A stretch of DNA of 58,568 nucleotides, from the NCBI GenBank assembly GCA_002427105.1, contig DIPM01000036.1, forward strand, positions 172,651-231,218. Reading direction: 5' to 3'. The position numbers and the translations under genes were made by a program. Below, in pieces: positions 51,302 through 58,568 of this stretch. The stretch is from Marinilabiliaceae bacterium UBA5488 (GTDB taxonomy: Bacteria > Bacteroidota > Bacteroidia > Bacteroidales > Marinilabiliaceae). The notes beneath the pieces were generated by a model. The model was not told the DNA's origin. It worked only from the letters and a program-made list of their open reading frames with translations, and made no database searches. The stretch's first letter is position 1. Each line of letters starts with the position of its first letter.

Positions 51302-52771
51302 ATGTCATTTATTGAAGATAAAATCGTTTCGGACGGCTTAACATTTGATGATGTTCTTCTAATTCCTGCATATTCTGAAGTTCTGCCAAGAGAGGTTTCT
51401 CTGGTTTCAAAATTTTCGCGGAATATTATTATAAACATGCCTATTTTGTCGGCTGCCATGGATACAGTGACTGAGTCACGTCTGGCTATTGCCATGGCTC
51501 GTGAAGGAGGAATTGGCGTGATTCACAAAAATATGACCATAGAGGAACAGGCTCGTCAGGTTGAGGTAGTTAAAAGGGCTGAAAACGGGATGATTTACAA
51601 TCCTGTTACTATAATGCGAGGCAGCAAGGTCGCTGATGCCCTTGGCCTGATGAAAGAGTATAAAATAGGCGGCATTCCTGTTGTCGATGAGCATGGCTAT
51701 TTAGTGGGTATCGTAACCAATCGTGACCTTCGTTTTGAAAATAATATGGAGCGCCTGATTGATGAGGTGATGACATCTAAAAATTTGGTCACCACCAATC
51801 AGACAACAGACCTTGAAGGGGCAGCTGCCATTTTGCAAAAACACAAGATTGAAAAATTACCGGTAGTAGATAAGGAGAATAAACTTATAGGACTGGTAAC
51901 CTACAAAGATATAACCAAGGCCAAGGATAAACCCTTTGCCTGTAAGGATGAAAAGGGGCGTTTGCGTGTGGCTGGAGGTGTTGGAGTAACCAGCAATACA
52001 TTTGAGAGAATTGAAGCTTTGGTGAAAGCAAATGTCGATGCAATAGTAATAGACACTGCTCATGGCCATTCAAAAGGTGTTATTGAAACTCTGAAAGAAA
52101 CAAAACGCCGTTTCCCCGGGTTGGAAGTAGTTGTGGGAAATATTGCTACCGGTGAGGCTGCCCTCGATTTGGTAAAGGCTGGCGCCGATGGAGTAAAGGT
52201 GGGCATTGGACCCGGCTCTATATGCACAACCCGCGTAATTGCGGGAGTTGGCGTTCCTCAACTTTCAGCTATCTATGATGTGGCCAAGGCATTGAAGGGA
52301 ACGGGAGTTCCTCTGATTGCTGATGGTGGCCTGCGTTATAGCGGAGATATCGTTAAAGCACTGGCTGCCGGAGCCTGGTCTGTTATGGCCGGTTCGATGC
52401 TTGCCGGAGTTGAGGAATCTCCGAGTGAGACTATTATTTACAATGGTCGTAAGTTCAAATCATATAGGGGTATGGGCTCGCTTGAAGCGATGCAGAAAGG
52501 ATCGAAAGACCGCTACTTCCAGGATGTTGAAGACGATATTAAGAAGCTTGTTCCTGAAGGTATTTCAGCACGGGTGCCTTATAAAGGAACCGTTTATGAA
52601 GTAATTTACCAGATGCTTGGCGGACTGCGGGCCGGTATGGGTTATTGTGGTGCCAAAAGCATAGAAGATCTTCATAATGCACGCTTTACACGTATTACAA
52701 ATGCCGGAGTTGCCGAGTCGCATCCTCATGATGTAACCGTTACCAGCGAAGCGCCTAATTATTCACGTTAG
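51302..52771 (+). CDS. guaB: IMP dehydrogenase
   Basis: This enzyme oxidises IMP to XMP with NAD, the committed step of GMP synthesis. It is 489 residues. The catalytic Cys308 is in GPGSICTTRVIAGVGVPQ, two CBS domains sit at about 95-205 (MRGSKVADALGLMKEYKIGGIPVVDE; VTSKNLVTT region), and the flap has SYRGMGSLEAM and YFQD. ATG 51302 is used rather than the TTG at 51254. It heads a run of plus-strand genes for periplasmic folding and OstA, an order usual in this phylum. Confidence 0.97.
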   Translation: MSFIEDKIVSDGLTFDDVLLIPAYSEVLPREVSLVSKFSRNIIINMPILSAAMDTVTESRLAIAMAREGGIGVIHKNMTIEEQARQVEVVKRAENGMIYNPVTIMRGSKVADALGLMKEYKIGGIPVVDEHGYLVGIVTNRDLRFENNMERLIDEVMTSKNLVTTNQTTDLEGAAAILQKHKIEKLPVVDKENKLIGLVTYKDITKAKDKPFACKDEKGRLRVAGGVGVTSNTFERIEALVKANVDAIVIDTAHGHSKGVIETLKETKRRFPGLEVVVGNIATGEAALDLVKAGADGVKVGIGPGSICTTRVIAGVGVPQLSAIYDVAKALKGTGVPLIADGGLRYSGDIVKALAAGAWSVMAGSMLAGVEESPSETIIYNGRKFKSYRGMGSLEAMQKGSKDRYFQDVEDDIKKLVPEGISARVPYKGTVYEVIYQMLGGLRAGMGYCGAKSIEDLHNARFTRITNAGVAESHPHDVTVTSEAPNYSR

Positions 52772-52795
52772 GTTTTATCTTAAAAAGAATATGGC

Positions 52796-54454
52796 ATGAA
52801 GAGTATTCGTATCCCTGCTTTATTACTTATTCTAATAGTTAATTTCTCGTTTCTGGGGGCTCAGGACAGCAGTCCTGTGCTGACTATCGGTGATGAGACT
52901 TTTCAGCTTGGCGAATTTTGGCACGTGTATAACAAAAACAGGCATCTGGCCGGTTTTGAAGAGACGCCGCAACAGTTTGCCGACAGGTTTATTAATTATA
53001 AGCTGAAAGTAGTTGAAGCTAAGGCTAAGGGTCTGGATACGCTTGCTTCTTTTAAAGATGAATACAGTAAATATGCCGGGGAGCTGAAGTCGGCTTTTTT
53101 AGTTGATTCAGCAGCTCTTAAAGAAAGCGCCCGCGAGGCATACTCTAATATGCAGGAGCTGGTAAATGCAAGCCATTTGTTAATTACGCTTGCTGAGGGA
53201 GCCTTGCCGCAAGATACCTTGAAAGCTTACAATACTATCGCTGAATTGAGGAGCAGAGCTTTAGCCGGTGAGGATTTCAACCTTCTGGCGGAAAATTATT
53301 CTCAGGATCCTTCGGTTATGCAGAATAGAGGCAGTCTGGGCTATTTTTCGGCTTTCAGAATGATCTATCCCTTTGAAAAAGCCGCGTTTGCTACTCAAGC
53401 CGGCTCGGTATCGCCAATTATTAGAACGGACTTTGGTTATCATATTATCAAAGTACATGAAAGAATTCCCAATAAGGGAAAAATCAGGGTGGCTCATATC
53501 ATGAAAATGTATGAGGCTAACAGGCCGGATTCGGAGTTGAGAGCGAAGGAGGCTATTGATTCAATCTATCAGGTGTTGAAGGGAGGCGAGTCTTTTGAGA
53601 AGCTTGCCGCAAAGTTTTCTGACGACAAAAACAGCTCGGATAGAGGGGGTGAGATGTATCCCTTTACGATGGCTGAAATGTATCCTGACTTTGCACTTGC
53701 TGCCTTTAATTTAGAGAGCGACGGCGAGGTTTCCGAGCCGGTCAAGACCACCTATGGATGGCATATTATCAAACGAATAGAGCTTACGCCTGTTGGAGGT
53801 TTTGAAGATGAGTTGCCTTATATCACAAATATGCTTTCACGCCACGGTCGTGTTGAAAGTGTAAGTGATATGAAGGCTCAAAATCTGGCTCTTGACAATC
53901 CCGCATACAGATATCTGGTCAATGAATATTACGATGGTTTGCTTATATTTGAAATTAGTGACCGTGAAATTTGGCAGAATGTAGGTAAGGATACACTTGC
54001 CTTGCAGGAATATTACAGGGACAATATCCGGGAGTATACTCCTGCACCGCTTATGACCGGTACAGTTTGTGAAATTTTTGATGATAGGCTTTTTAGGAAA
54101 GTTTTAAAAATAGTGGCTAATTCGGAAGGCAGTTACAATCTGGTACAAATATTGAAGCAAAACGCCAGGAAGCCGGAGCAGTTCAAATTGGATGAGGGTG
54201 AGTTTGCCTTTGTTTTAAATGCTCCTAATCCTGTAGAGGTGGCTGTTTTGCCTGCCTCCAGCGTGTTGAAACAGTACAAGGGCCCTCTGTTTTGGCAAGG
54301 CGAAGTGCGTGAGTCTGAGCCCCTTCCTTACAGTGAGTCGCTTGGACAGGTGATGAGCAGCTACCAGCAATATAAGGAACAAGAGTGGGTTGAGGCCTTA
54401 AGAGAGAAGTATCAGCCCAGGTTTAATTATGATTTGATAAAAAGAAAAAGGTAG
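52796..54454 (+). CDS. Periplasmic SurA-like peptidyl-prolyl isomerase (two PpiC domains)
   Basis: This 552-residue chaperone for outer-membrane proteins has a signal peptide (ending LGAQD), a SurA-N-like helical part, and two parvulin domains at about 115-220 (ASHLLITLAEGALPQDTL; LGYFSAFRMIYPFEKAAF; TDFGYHIIKVHE) and 225-330 (VAHIMKMY; GGEMYPFTMAEMYPDFALAAF; TTYGWHIIKRIE). A long C-terminal region (about 335-552) follows, with no parvulin features. It is 24 bases behind guaB and followed by two related genes. Confidence 0.9.
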   Translation: MKSIRIPALLLILIVNFSFLGAQDSSPVLTIGDETFQLGEFWHVYNKNRHLAGFEETPQQFADRFINYKLKVVEAKAKGLDTLASFKDEYSKYAGELKSAFLVDSAALKESAREAYSNMQELVNASHLLITLAEGALPQDTLKAYNTIAELRSRALAGEDFNLLAENYSQDPSVMQNRGSLGYFSAFRMIYPFEKAAFATQAGSVSPIIRTDFGYHIIKVHERIPNKGKIRVAHIMKMYEANRPDSELRAKEAIDSIYQVLKGGESFEKLAAKFSDDKNSSDRGGEMYPFTMAEMYPDFALAAFNLESDGEVSEPVKTTYGWHIIKRIELTPVGGFEDELPYITNMLSRHGRVESVSDMKAQNLALDNPAYRYLVNEYYDGLLIFEISDREIWQNVGKDTLALQEYYRDNIREYTPAPLMTGTVCEIFDDRLFRKVLKIVANSEGSYNLVQILKQNARKPEQFKLDEGEFAFVLNAPNPVEVAVLPASSVLKQYKGPLFWQGEVRESEPLPYSESLGQVMSSYQQYKEQEWVEALREKYQPRFNYDLIKRKR

Positions 54455-54500
54455 GGTTTACAATGGGCATTGCTCATTGTTATCTCAACAATAATATATT

Positions 54501-55355
54501 ATGGTATTGAGCAGGAAGAGTTGGTTACCTTTAATTGTGGCAATTGCTTTTGGGGCTTGTAATACTACCCCGGAAGATCCTTCTATGGAAGCAATAGTTA
54601 CAGTTGACGGCGTATCATTAACCTTAGGGGAGCTTAACAGAGCTGTTCCTGATAATTTGGCTGCACAAGACAGTATCGCGATAGCTGAAGATTATATAAG
54701 CAGATGGGTTAGGACAAAGCTGATGTTGCGTCAGGCGGAAATCAACCTCTCGGCAGAGGAGAAGGATGTAGAACAATTACTGGAGGAATATCGCACATCG
54801 CTTTTAGTGCATCTTTACCAGCAAAAGATGCTTGAGCAGAAACATTCGCCCCTGGTAACAAGCCGTGAGATAGAAGAATATTATACTCAGATGCAGGATA
54901 ATTTTAATCTTCAGGAGAGCATTATTAAAGGAATTTTTATTCGCATTCCCAAAGATGCGCCCAACCAGGACTTGCTGCGTAAGTGGATAAACTCTGCGGA
55001 TCTTGAGAACCTTGTTAATATCGAGGCCTATGCCTTTCGAAATGCTCGTACTTACGAGCAATTCGTAGAAACATGGGTTCCTTTTAGCCGGATAAATTCA
55101 CTCTTGCCTGAGGCAGTGGGGAATGAAGAAAGGTTTTTGAGATGGAACACTTTCTACGAGACAAGTGACGGCACATACAACTATTTTTTATCCATTACGG
55201 ATTATAAACTTCCCGGTAGCAGTGCCCCAATTAAGTATGTTGAAGAGCGTATTAAAGCCATCCTCTTGAATAAGAAGCGCATAGAGTTTATCCAGCAGCT
55301 GGGGGCTGATTTGTATGATGAAGCCATAAAGGAGAAAATCGTTAGTTTTAAGTAG
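54501..55355 (+). CDS. SurA-N-like periplasmic lipoprotein without parvulin domain
   Basis: This 284-residue lipoprotein (lipobox AFGACNTTP) has a SurA/PpiD-type helical N-terminal part (VDGVSLTLGELNRAVP, RWVRTKLMLRQAEINL, YRTSLLVHLYQQKMLEQ) but no recognisable PpiC domain. It is probably a chaperone-type partner for outer-membrane protein folding rather than an isomerase. It lies between two genes of true SurA-like isomerases (46 and 23 bases), so one transcript is likely. Confidence 0.82.
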   Translation: MVLSRKSWLPLIVAIAFGACNTTPEDPSMEAIVTVDGVSLTLGELNRAVPDNLAAQDSIAIAEDYISRWVRTKLMLRQAEINLSAEEKDVEQLLEEYRTSLLVHLYQQKMLEQKHSPLVTSREIEEYYTQMQDNFNLQESIIKGIFIRIPKDAPNQDLLRKWINSADLENLVNIEAYAFRNARTYEQFVETWVPFSRINSLLPEAVGNEERFLRWNTFYETSDGTYNYFLSITDYKLPGSSAPIKYVEERIKAILLNKKRIEFIQQLGADLYDEAIKEKIVSFK

Positions 55356-55378
55356 TCTTTAATTATTATACATATAGT

Positions 55379-56737
55379 ATGGTTCAGCTAAAATTGCAAA
55401 TAACAGCTTTGGTTCTGGGGATTGTCCTTAGCACTTCGGCCTTGTATGCCCAGTCTAACATTATTGATGAAGTTATTGCAGTGGTAGGCGATAACCCGGT
55501 ATTGCTGTCGGACGTGGAGTTTCAACATCAACAAGCTATGATGCAAGGCGCAAATTTTCAGGGCGATCTTAAGTGTCATATCTTTGAACAACTCTTGCTT
55601 CAAAATCTGCTGCTTGAACAGGCCAAACTCGACAGTATCGAGGTTAGCGAAAACATGGTTATTATGCAGGTTGACCGTCAGATAAATGAATTTGTAAACC
55701 GGGCCGGTTCGAAGGAGAAATTAGAGGAGTGGCTGAATAAGCCGCTGCACCGGATAAAAAGCGAACAACGCGTTATCGTGCGTAACCAGATGCTTACTCA
55801 ACAGATGCAGAGCGATATTACCGGCGGAGTTAAAGTTACTCCTGCCGAGATACGTGCTTTTTACCGCAATACAAGTCCCGATAGCTTGCCAATGGTGGCT
55901 TCTCAATATGAGATACAACAGATAACTATATTTCCAAAAATTGACACTGAGGAAATTGAGTCTGTGAAGAGCAGACTTAGAGATTTTCAGCGCCAGGTGG
56001 CTGAAGGTCGCGATTTTGCTACTTTGGCGGTGCTTTACTCGGAAGATCAGGGAAGCGCTGCACGTGGCGGCGAGTTGGGCTTTATGGCAAGGGCTGAGCT
56101 GGTACCCGAGTTTGCTCAGGTAGCCTTTAATATGCAGGAGCCCGGGCGGGTATCCAAGATTGTAGAATCTGAATTTGGTTATCATATTATTCAACTTATT
56201 GAACGACAAGGCGACAGGGTGAATGTTCGTCATATATTGCTAAGACCCAAGGCTAAGCCTGAGGCTATTATGGCTGCCAGGGAGCGTGCAGATTCAATAG
56301 CAGGCTTGATACGACAAGATTCTATCTCTTTTGAAGTGGCCGCATTGAAGTATTCAATGGATAAGGACACCAGGATAAATGGGGGTTTGATGATTAACCC
56401 CTATGATAACTCTACCAAGTTTGAAGTTCAGATGATTCCCCCGGCTATTAACCGTCAGTTAGAAACTATGGAGGTTGGAAGTATTTCAGACCCCTTTATG
56501 ATGAAGGATGAAAGACTGGGTAAGGATTATTTTTCTGTTATTAAGTTGAAGTCCAAAACAGACGCGCACAGAGCAAATATCAATGATGACTATCAACTGA
56601 TCCAGACTATTTTGGAGAATAAAAAACGAGAGGAAATTTTCAACAAGTGGATAGTAACTAAGCAGAAAGAGAGCTATATCTCCATAAGCCCAAACTGGAT
56701 AAACTGCCAGTTTGAATTTAGCGGGTGGAATAAATAG
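55379..56737 (+). CDS. surA: SurA-type peptidyl-prolyl isomerase
   Basis: This 452-residue periplasmic chaperone/isomerase follows the SurA layout: signal peptide (ending LYAQS), N-terminal helical domain (VIAVVGDNPVLLSDVEFQHQ; LLLQNLLLEQAKLDSIEVSE) and two parvulin domains at about 175-280 (GGELGFMARAELVPEFAQVAF; SEFGYHIIQLIE) and 285-390 (VRHILLRPKAKP; GGLMINPYDNS). It would escort outer-membrane barrels such as the SusC-like protein and PorP. It is third in the guaB run. Confidence 0.92.
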   Translation: MVQLKLQITALVLGIVLSTSALYAQSNIIDEVIAVVGDNPVLLSDVEFQHQQAMMQGANFQGDLKCHIFEQLLLQNLLLEQAKLDSIEVSENMVIMQVDRQINEFVNRAGSKEKLEEWLNKPLHRIKSEQRVIVRNQMLTQQMQSDITGGVKVTPAEIRAFYRNTSPDSLPMVASQYEIQQITIFPKIDTEEIESVKSRLRDFQRQVAEGRDFATLAVLYSEDQGSAARGGELGFMARAELVPEFAQVAFNMQEPGRVSKIVESEFGYHIIQLIERQGDRVNVRHILLRPKAKPEAIMAARERADSIAGLIRQDSISFEVAALKYSMDKDTRINGGLMINPYDNSTKFEVQMIPPAINRQLETMEVGSISDPFMMKDERLGKDYFSVIKLKSKTDAHRANINDDYQLIQTILENKKREEIFNKWIVTKQKESYISISPNWINCQFEFSGWNK

Positions 56738-56791
56738 TCCGAATGAGCTAGTGGTGAGACGGCGTATTTGTTGCATTAATAGTTTATCTAT

Positions 56792-58372
56792 ATGAAGGGC
56801 TTGATTCGATTTATCCTTCTGCTGGCGATAATGTTATGGTTTGGAGCAGCTCCGGCTCAGCAAAATCAAGGCCGAACTGCTGTGCATATTGAACATGCCA
56901 ACTACATGGAAGGTGCAGCCCGCTTTGGGAAAAACGTGCAGGCCTTATTTGGCAACGTTAGCTTCAGACATCATCAGACCCTGATGCATTGTGACAGTGC
57001 GTTTTTTTATCGCGAGTCCAACAGGGTTCATGCCTACGGCTCAATTCATGTTATTCAGAACGATACCATCCATCTTTACGGAGACACCCTATATTATTAT
57101 GGAGATCAGGATAAGGCGATGGTTCGTAATAATGTCAGACTGGTTAATAAAAATGTCGTGCTTACGACAAACTTCCTTGATTATGACCGTAAGACCGATG
57201 TGGCATACTACTTTAACGGAGGCGAAATAGTCAGCGACAATAATCGCCTGGTAAGCAACTGGGGATACTATTATCCGCGCAGCGAAGAGGCGCACTTCAG
57301 AAGGGACGTGGTGGTTACCAACCCCGACTACAAGATGTACTCCGACACTTTACTGTATTACACCATCCCTGAAATTGTCAAGATTGTAGGGCCTACAACC
57401 ATTATCAGCGAGCGCAACGAGATATATTCGGAGGCGGGCTATTACGATACTAAAAACGATATTGCACAATTGGAGCGTAATAGTTCAATTGTTGGCGAGG
57501 AGCAGAGCCTTAAAGGAGACACTATTTATTACGACCGAAAGAGCGGTTTCGGCGAGGTGTTTTCAAATATGTTTCTGCTTGATTCAGCTAATCATGTTAT
57601 TATTACCGGTAATTATGGATATTACAATGAGCTGACTAAAAGGGCACTTGCCACCAAACGGGCTGTCCTGATGCAGGTTCATCAAAATGACACCCTCTTC
57701 CTTCATGCCGATACCTTGCGCGCTGATCCAATTGAAGATACTGAATATCAGTTGGTCAGAGCATACCATAACGTCAAGTTTTATCGTCCTGATATGCAAG
57801 GACGTTGCGACTCGATGGTTTATGATCTTAGGGATTCTATCAACACCTTTTATAAAGACCCTATCCTCTGGGCCAATTTGAACCAGATGAGCGCAGGTAC
57901 AATAAAGCTGCATACGCGCAATAATGCGCTTTATAAGGCGGAGCTTATCGATAACGCCTTCGTGGTGGCACCCGAAGATACCGGCTCCTACAATCAGATT
58001 AAGGGGCGTCACATGACAGGCTATATCAGCAATAACGAATTGCGTCGCATCGATGTTGAGGGCAACGGCCAGACTATCTATTACCCCAAGGATAATGATG
58101 AGATAATAGGAATTAACAGGGCTGAATCAAGTAATCTTTCTATTCTGCTCGAGAATCAAAAGGTGAGCGGAATTATTTTAAGGACTCAGCCAAGCGGCAA
58201 TATGAATCCGCCCTATCTGCTTGATGCTGAGGCTCGTAAATTGCAAGGTTTCAGATGGCTGGAAGAATACAGACCCAAAACAAAGGAAGATATTTTTATC
58301 CGCACGAAAGACCCCGAGCCTATCCAGCAGGTCAGCTACAGCGACTTCCACTTTGATCGTAGCTTGCCTTAA
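56792..58372 (+). CDS. OstA-like (LptA-related) protein
   Basis: This 526-residue exported protein (signal peptide ending APAQQ) is built of LptA/OstA-type short beta-strand repeats: YMEGAARFGKNVQALFGNVSFRHHQTLMHCDSAFF, then units around VHAYGSIHVIQNDTIHLYGDTLYYYG and GDTIYYDRKSGFGEVF. Proteins of this family carry lipopolysaccharide across the periplasm. This long form replaces the short LptA in Bacteroidota. The gene follows surA, matching an envelope-assembly operon. The probable IS end lies 170 bases beyond its stop codon. Confidence 0.87.
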   Translation: MKGLIRFILLLAIMLWFGAAPAQQNQGRTAVHIEHANYMEGAARFGKNVQALFGNVSFRHHQTLMHCDSAFFYRESNRVHAYGSIHVIQNDTIHLYGDTLYYYGDQDKAMVRNNVRLVNKNVVLTTNFLDYDRKTDVAYYFNGGEIVSDNNRLVSNWGYYYPRSEEAHFRRDVVVTNPDYKMYSDTLLYYTIPEIVKIVGPTTIISERNEIYSEAGYYDTKNDIAQLERNSSIVGEEQSLKGDTIYYDRKSGFGEVFSNMFLLDSANHVIITGNYGYYNELTKRALATKRAVLMQVHQNDTLFLHADTLRADPIEDTEYQLVRAYHNVKFYRPDMQGRCDSMVYDLRDSINTFYKDPILWANLNQMSAGTIKLHTRNNALYKAELIDNAFVVAPEDTGSYNQIKGRHMTGYISNNELRRIDVEGNGQTIYYPKDNDEIIGINRAESSNLSILLENQKVSGIILRTQPSGNMNPPYLLDAEARKLQGFRWLEEYRPKTKEDIFIRTKDPEPIQQVSYSDFHFDRSLP

Positions 58373-58465
58373 GCCGGGTATCGCTAACCTGGCATTATTA
58401 ATCGCAATAAGCCTTAATTTATCCACGAATTTAGTTGCTCTGATTTATAATTCACAAATTTCGCA

Positions 58466-58494
58466 CGATGCCCCGCTGGTGCGCGGTCGCATCG
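58466..58494. repeat. GC-rich hairpin downstream of the OstA-like gene
   Basis: CGATGC (58466-58471) pairs with GCATCG (58489-58494), and inside it CCGC (58473-58476) pairs with GCGG (58483-58486), with small bulges. There is no T-tract, so it looks more like a palindromic intergenic repeat than a classical terminator. It is GC-rich against AT-rich flanks. Confidence 0.45.
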
Positions 58495-58541
58495 CGTACC
58501 TTTTCCCTTTAATTGATAAGTTTTGCAGTGGTTTAATGGTA

Positions 58542-58567
58542 TAAATAGGGTCTGCTGAAAAACTCGC
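58542..58567 (+). repeat. Right-end inverted copy of the 80-105 repeat (probable IS terminus)
   Basis: This sequence matches the reverse complement of 80-105 at 25 of 26 positions. The window ends one base later, so the element it belongs to would continue to the right. The pair is in inverted orientation at the two edges of the window. Confidence 0.55.
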
Positions 58568-58568
58568 C

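Noticed and set aside
80..58567. Whole window as one composite transposon
   Set aside because: The ends are inverted repeats, but guaB, surA, mnmD and other core genes lie inside. Assembly breakage at two IS copies is a simpler explanation.

Overview
The window comes from a member of the Bacteroidota, most likely an anaerobic or facultative polysaccharide degrader of the Bacteroidales/Marinilabiliales type. The signs are a SusC/SusD pair, type IX secretion C-terminal domains of both kinds (type A on the pectate lyase, type B on a giant adhesin), a PorP/SprF protein, many short-signal lipoproteins, and -7 promoter boxes of the TAnnTTTG form. No rRNA, tRNA, CRISPR array, phage or intact transposase gene was found.

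Layout. 1-400: non-coding, with one end of a probable insertion sequence and a MITE-like element. 402-4869: outer pectin enzymes (PL1 pectate lyase, CE12 acetylesterase, AraC regulator, a secreted esterase). 4930-10148: general genes (CPA2 antiporter, YceI, DODA-type dioxygenase, DHA2 efflux pump), closed by a second, inverted copy of the MITE-like element. 10669-12826: a GH11 xylanase with a ricin-like binding module and an FGE-like lipoprotein. 13126-20985: SusC, SusD, a DUF4957/DUF5123-type surface protein and a GH105 hydrolase. 21100-33086: a ten-gene minus-strand hexuronate operon. 33424-36147: a plus-strand lacI-kduI-kduD operon, divergent from it. 36262-44543: a CDF exporter, an RNA-binding protein, two peptidyl-prolyl isomerases, MnmD and the PorP/PD40 pair. 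44568-50216: a repeat-rich adhesin of about 1880 residues. 51302-58372: guaB, three SurA/PpiC-type periplasmic folding factors and an OstA-like protein. The last 27 bases repeat, inverted, the probable IS end seen near position 80.

How it works together. Pectate lyase, CE12 esterase and SusCD make and import unsaturated oligogalacturonides, and GH105 removes the unsaturated end. The unsaturated sugar then runs KduI, KduD, KDG kinase, KDPG aldolase. Saturated galacturonate enters by the ExuT-type transporter and runs UxaC, UxaE (tagaturonate/fructuronate epimerase) and an SDR-type fructuronate reductase to D-mannonate. The classical next enzyme, mannonate dehydratase (UxuA), is not in the window. 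In its place the same operon carries a LarA/DUF2088 nickel-pincer family protein with all four key LarA residues, a second and divergent PfkB kinase, and a full-length 6-phosphogluconate dehydrogenase. I propose that these three convert mannonate to gluconate, then 6-phosphogluconate, then ribulose 5-phosphate: a galacturonate-to-pentose-phosphate route that bypasses UxuA. This is inference from gene content and motifs, and it is the most interesting signal here.
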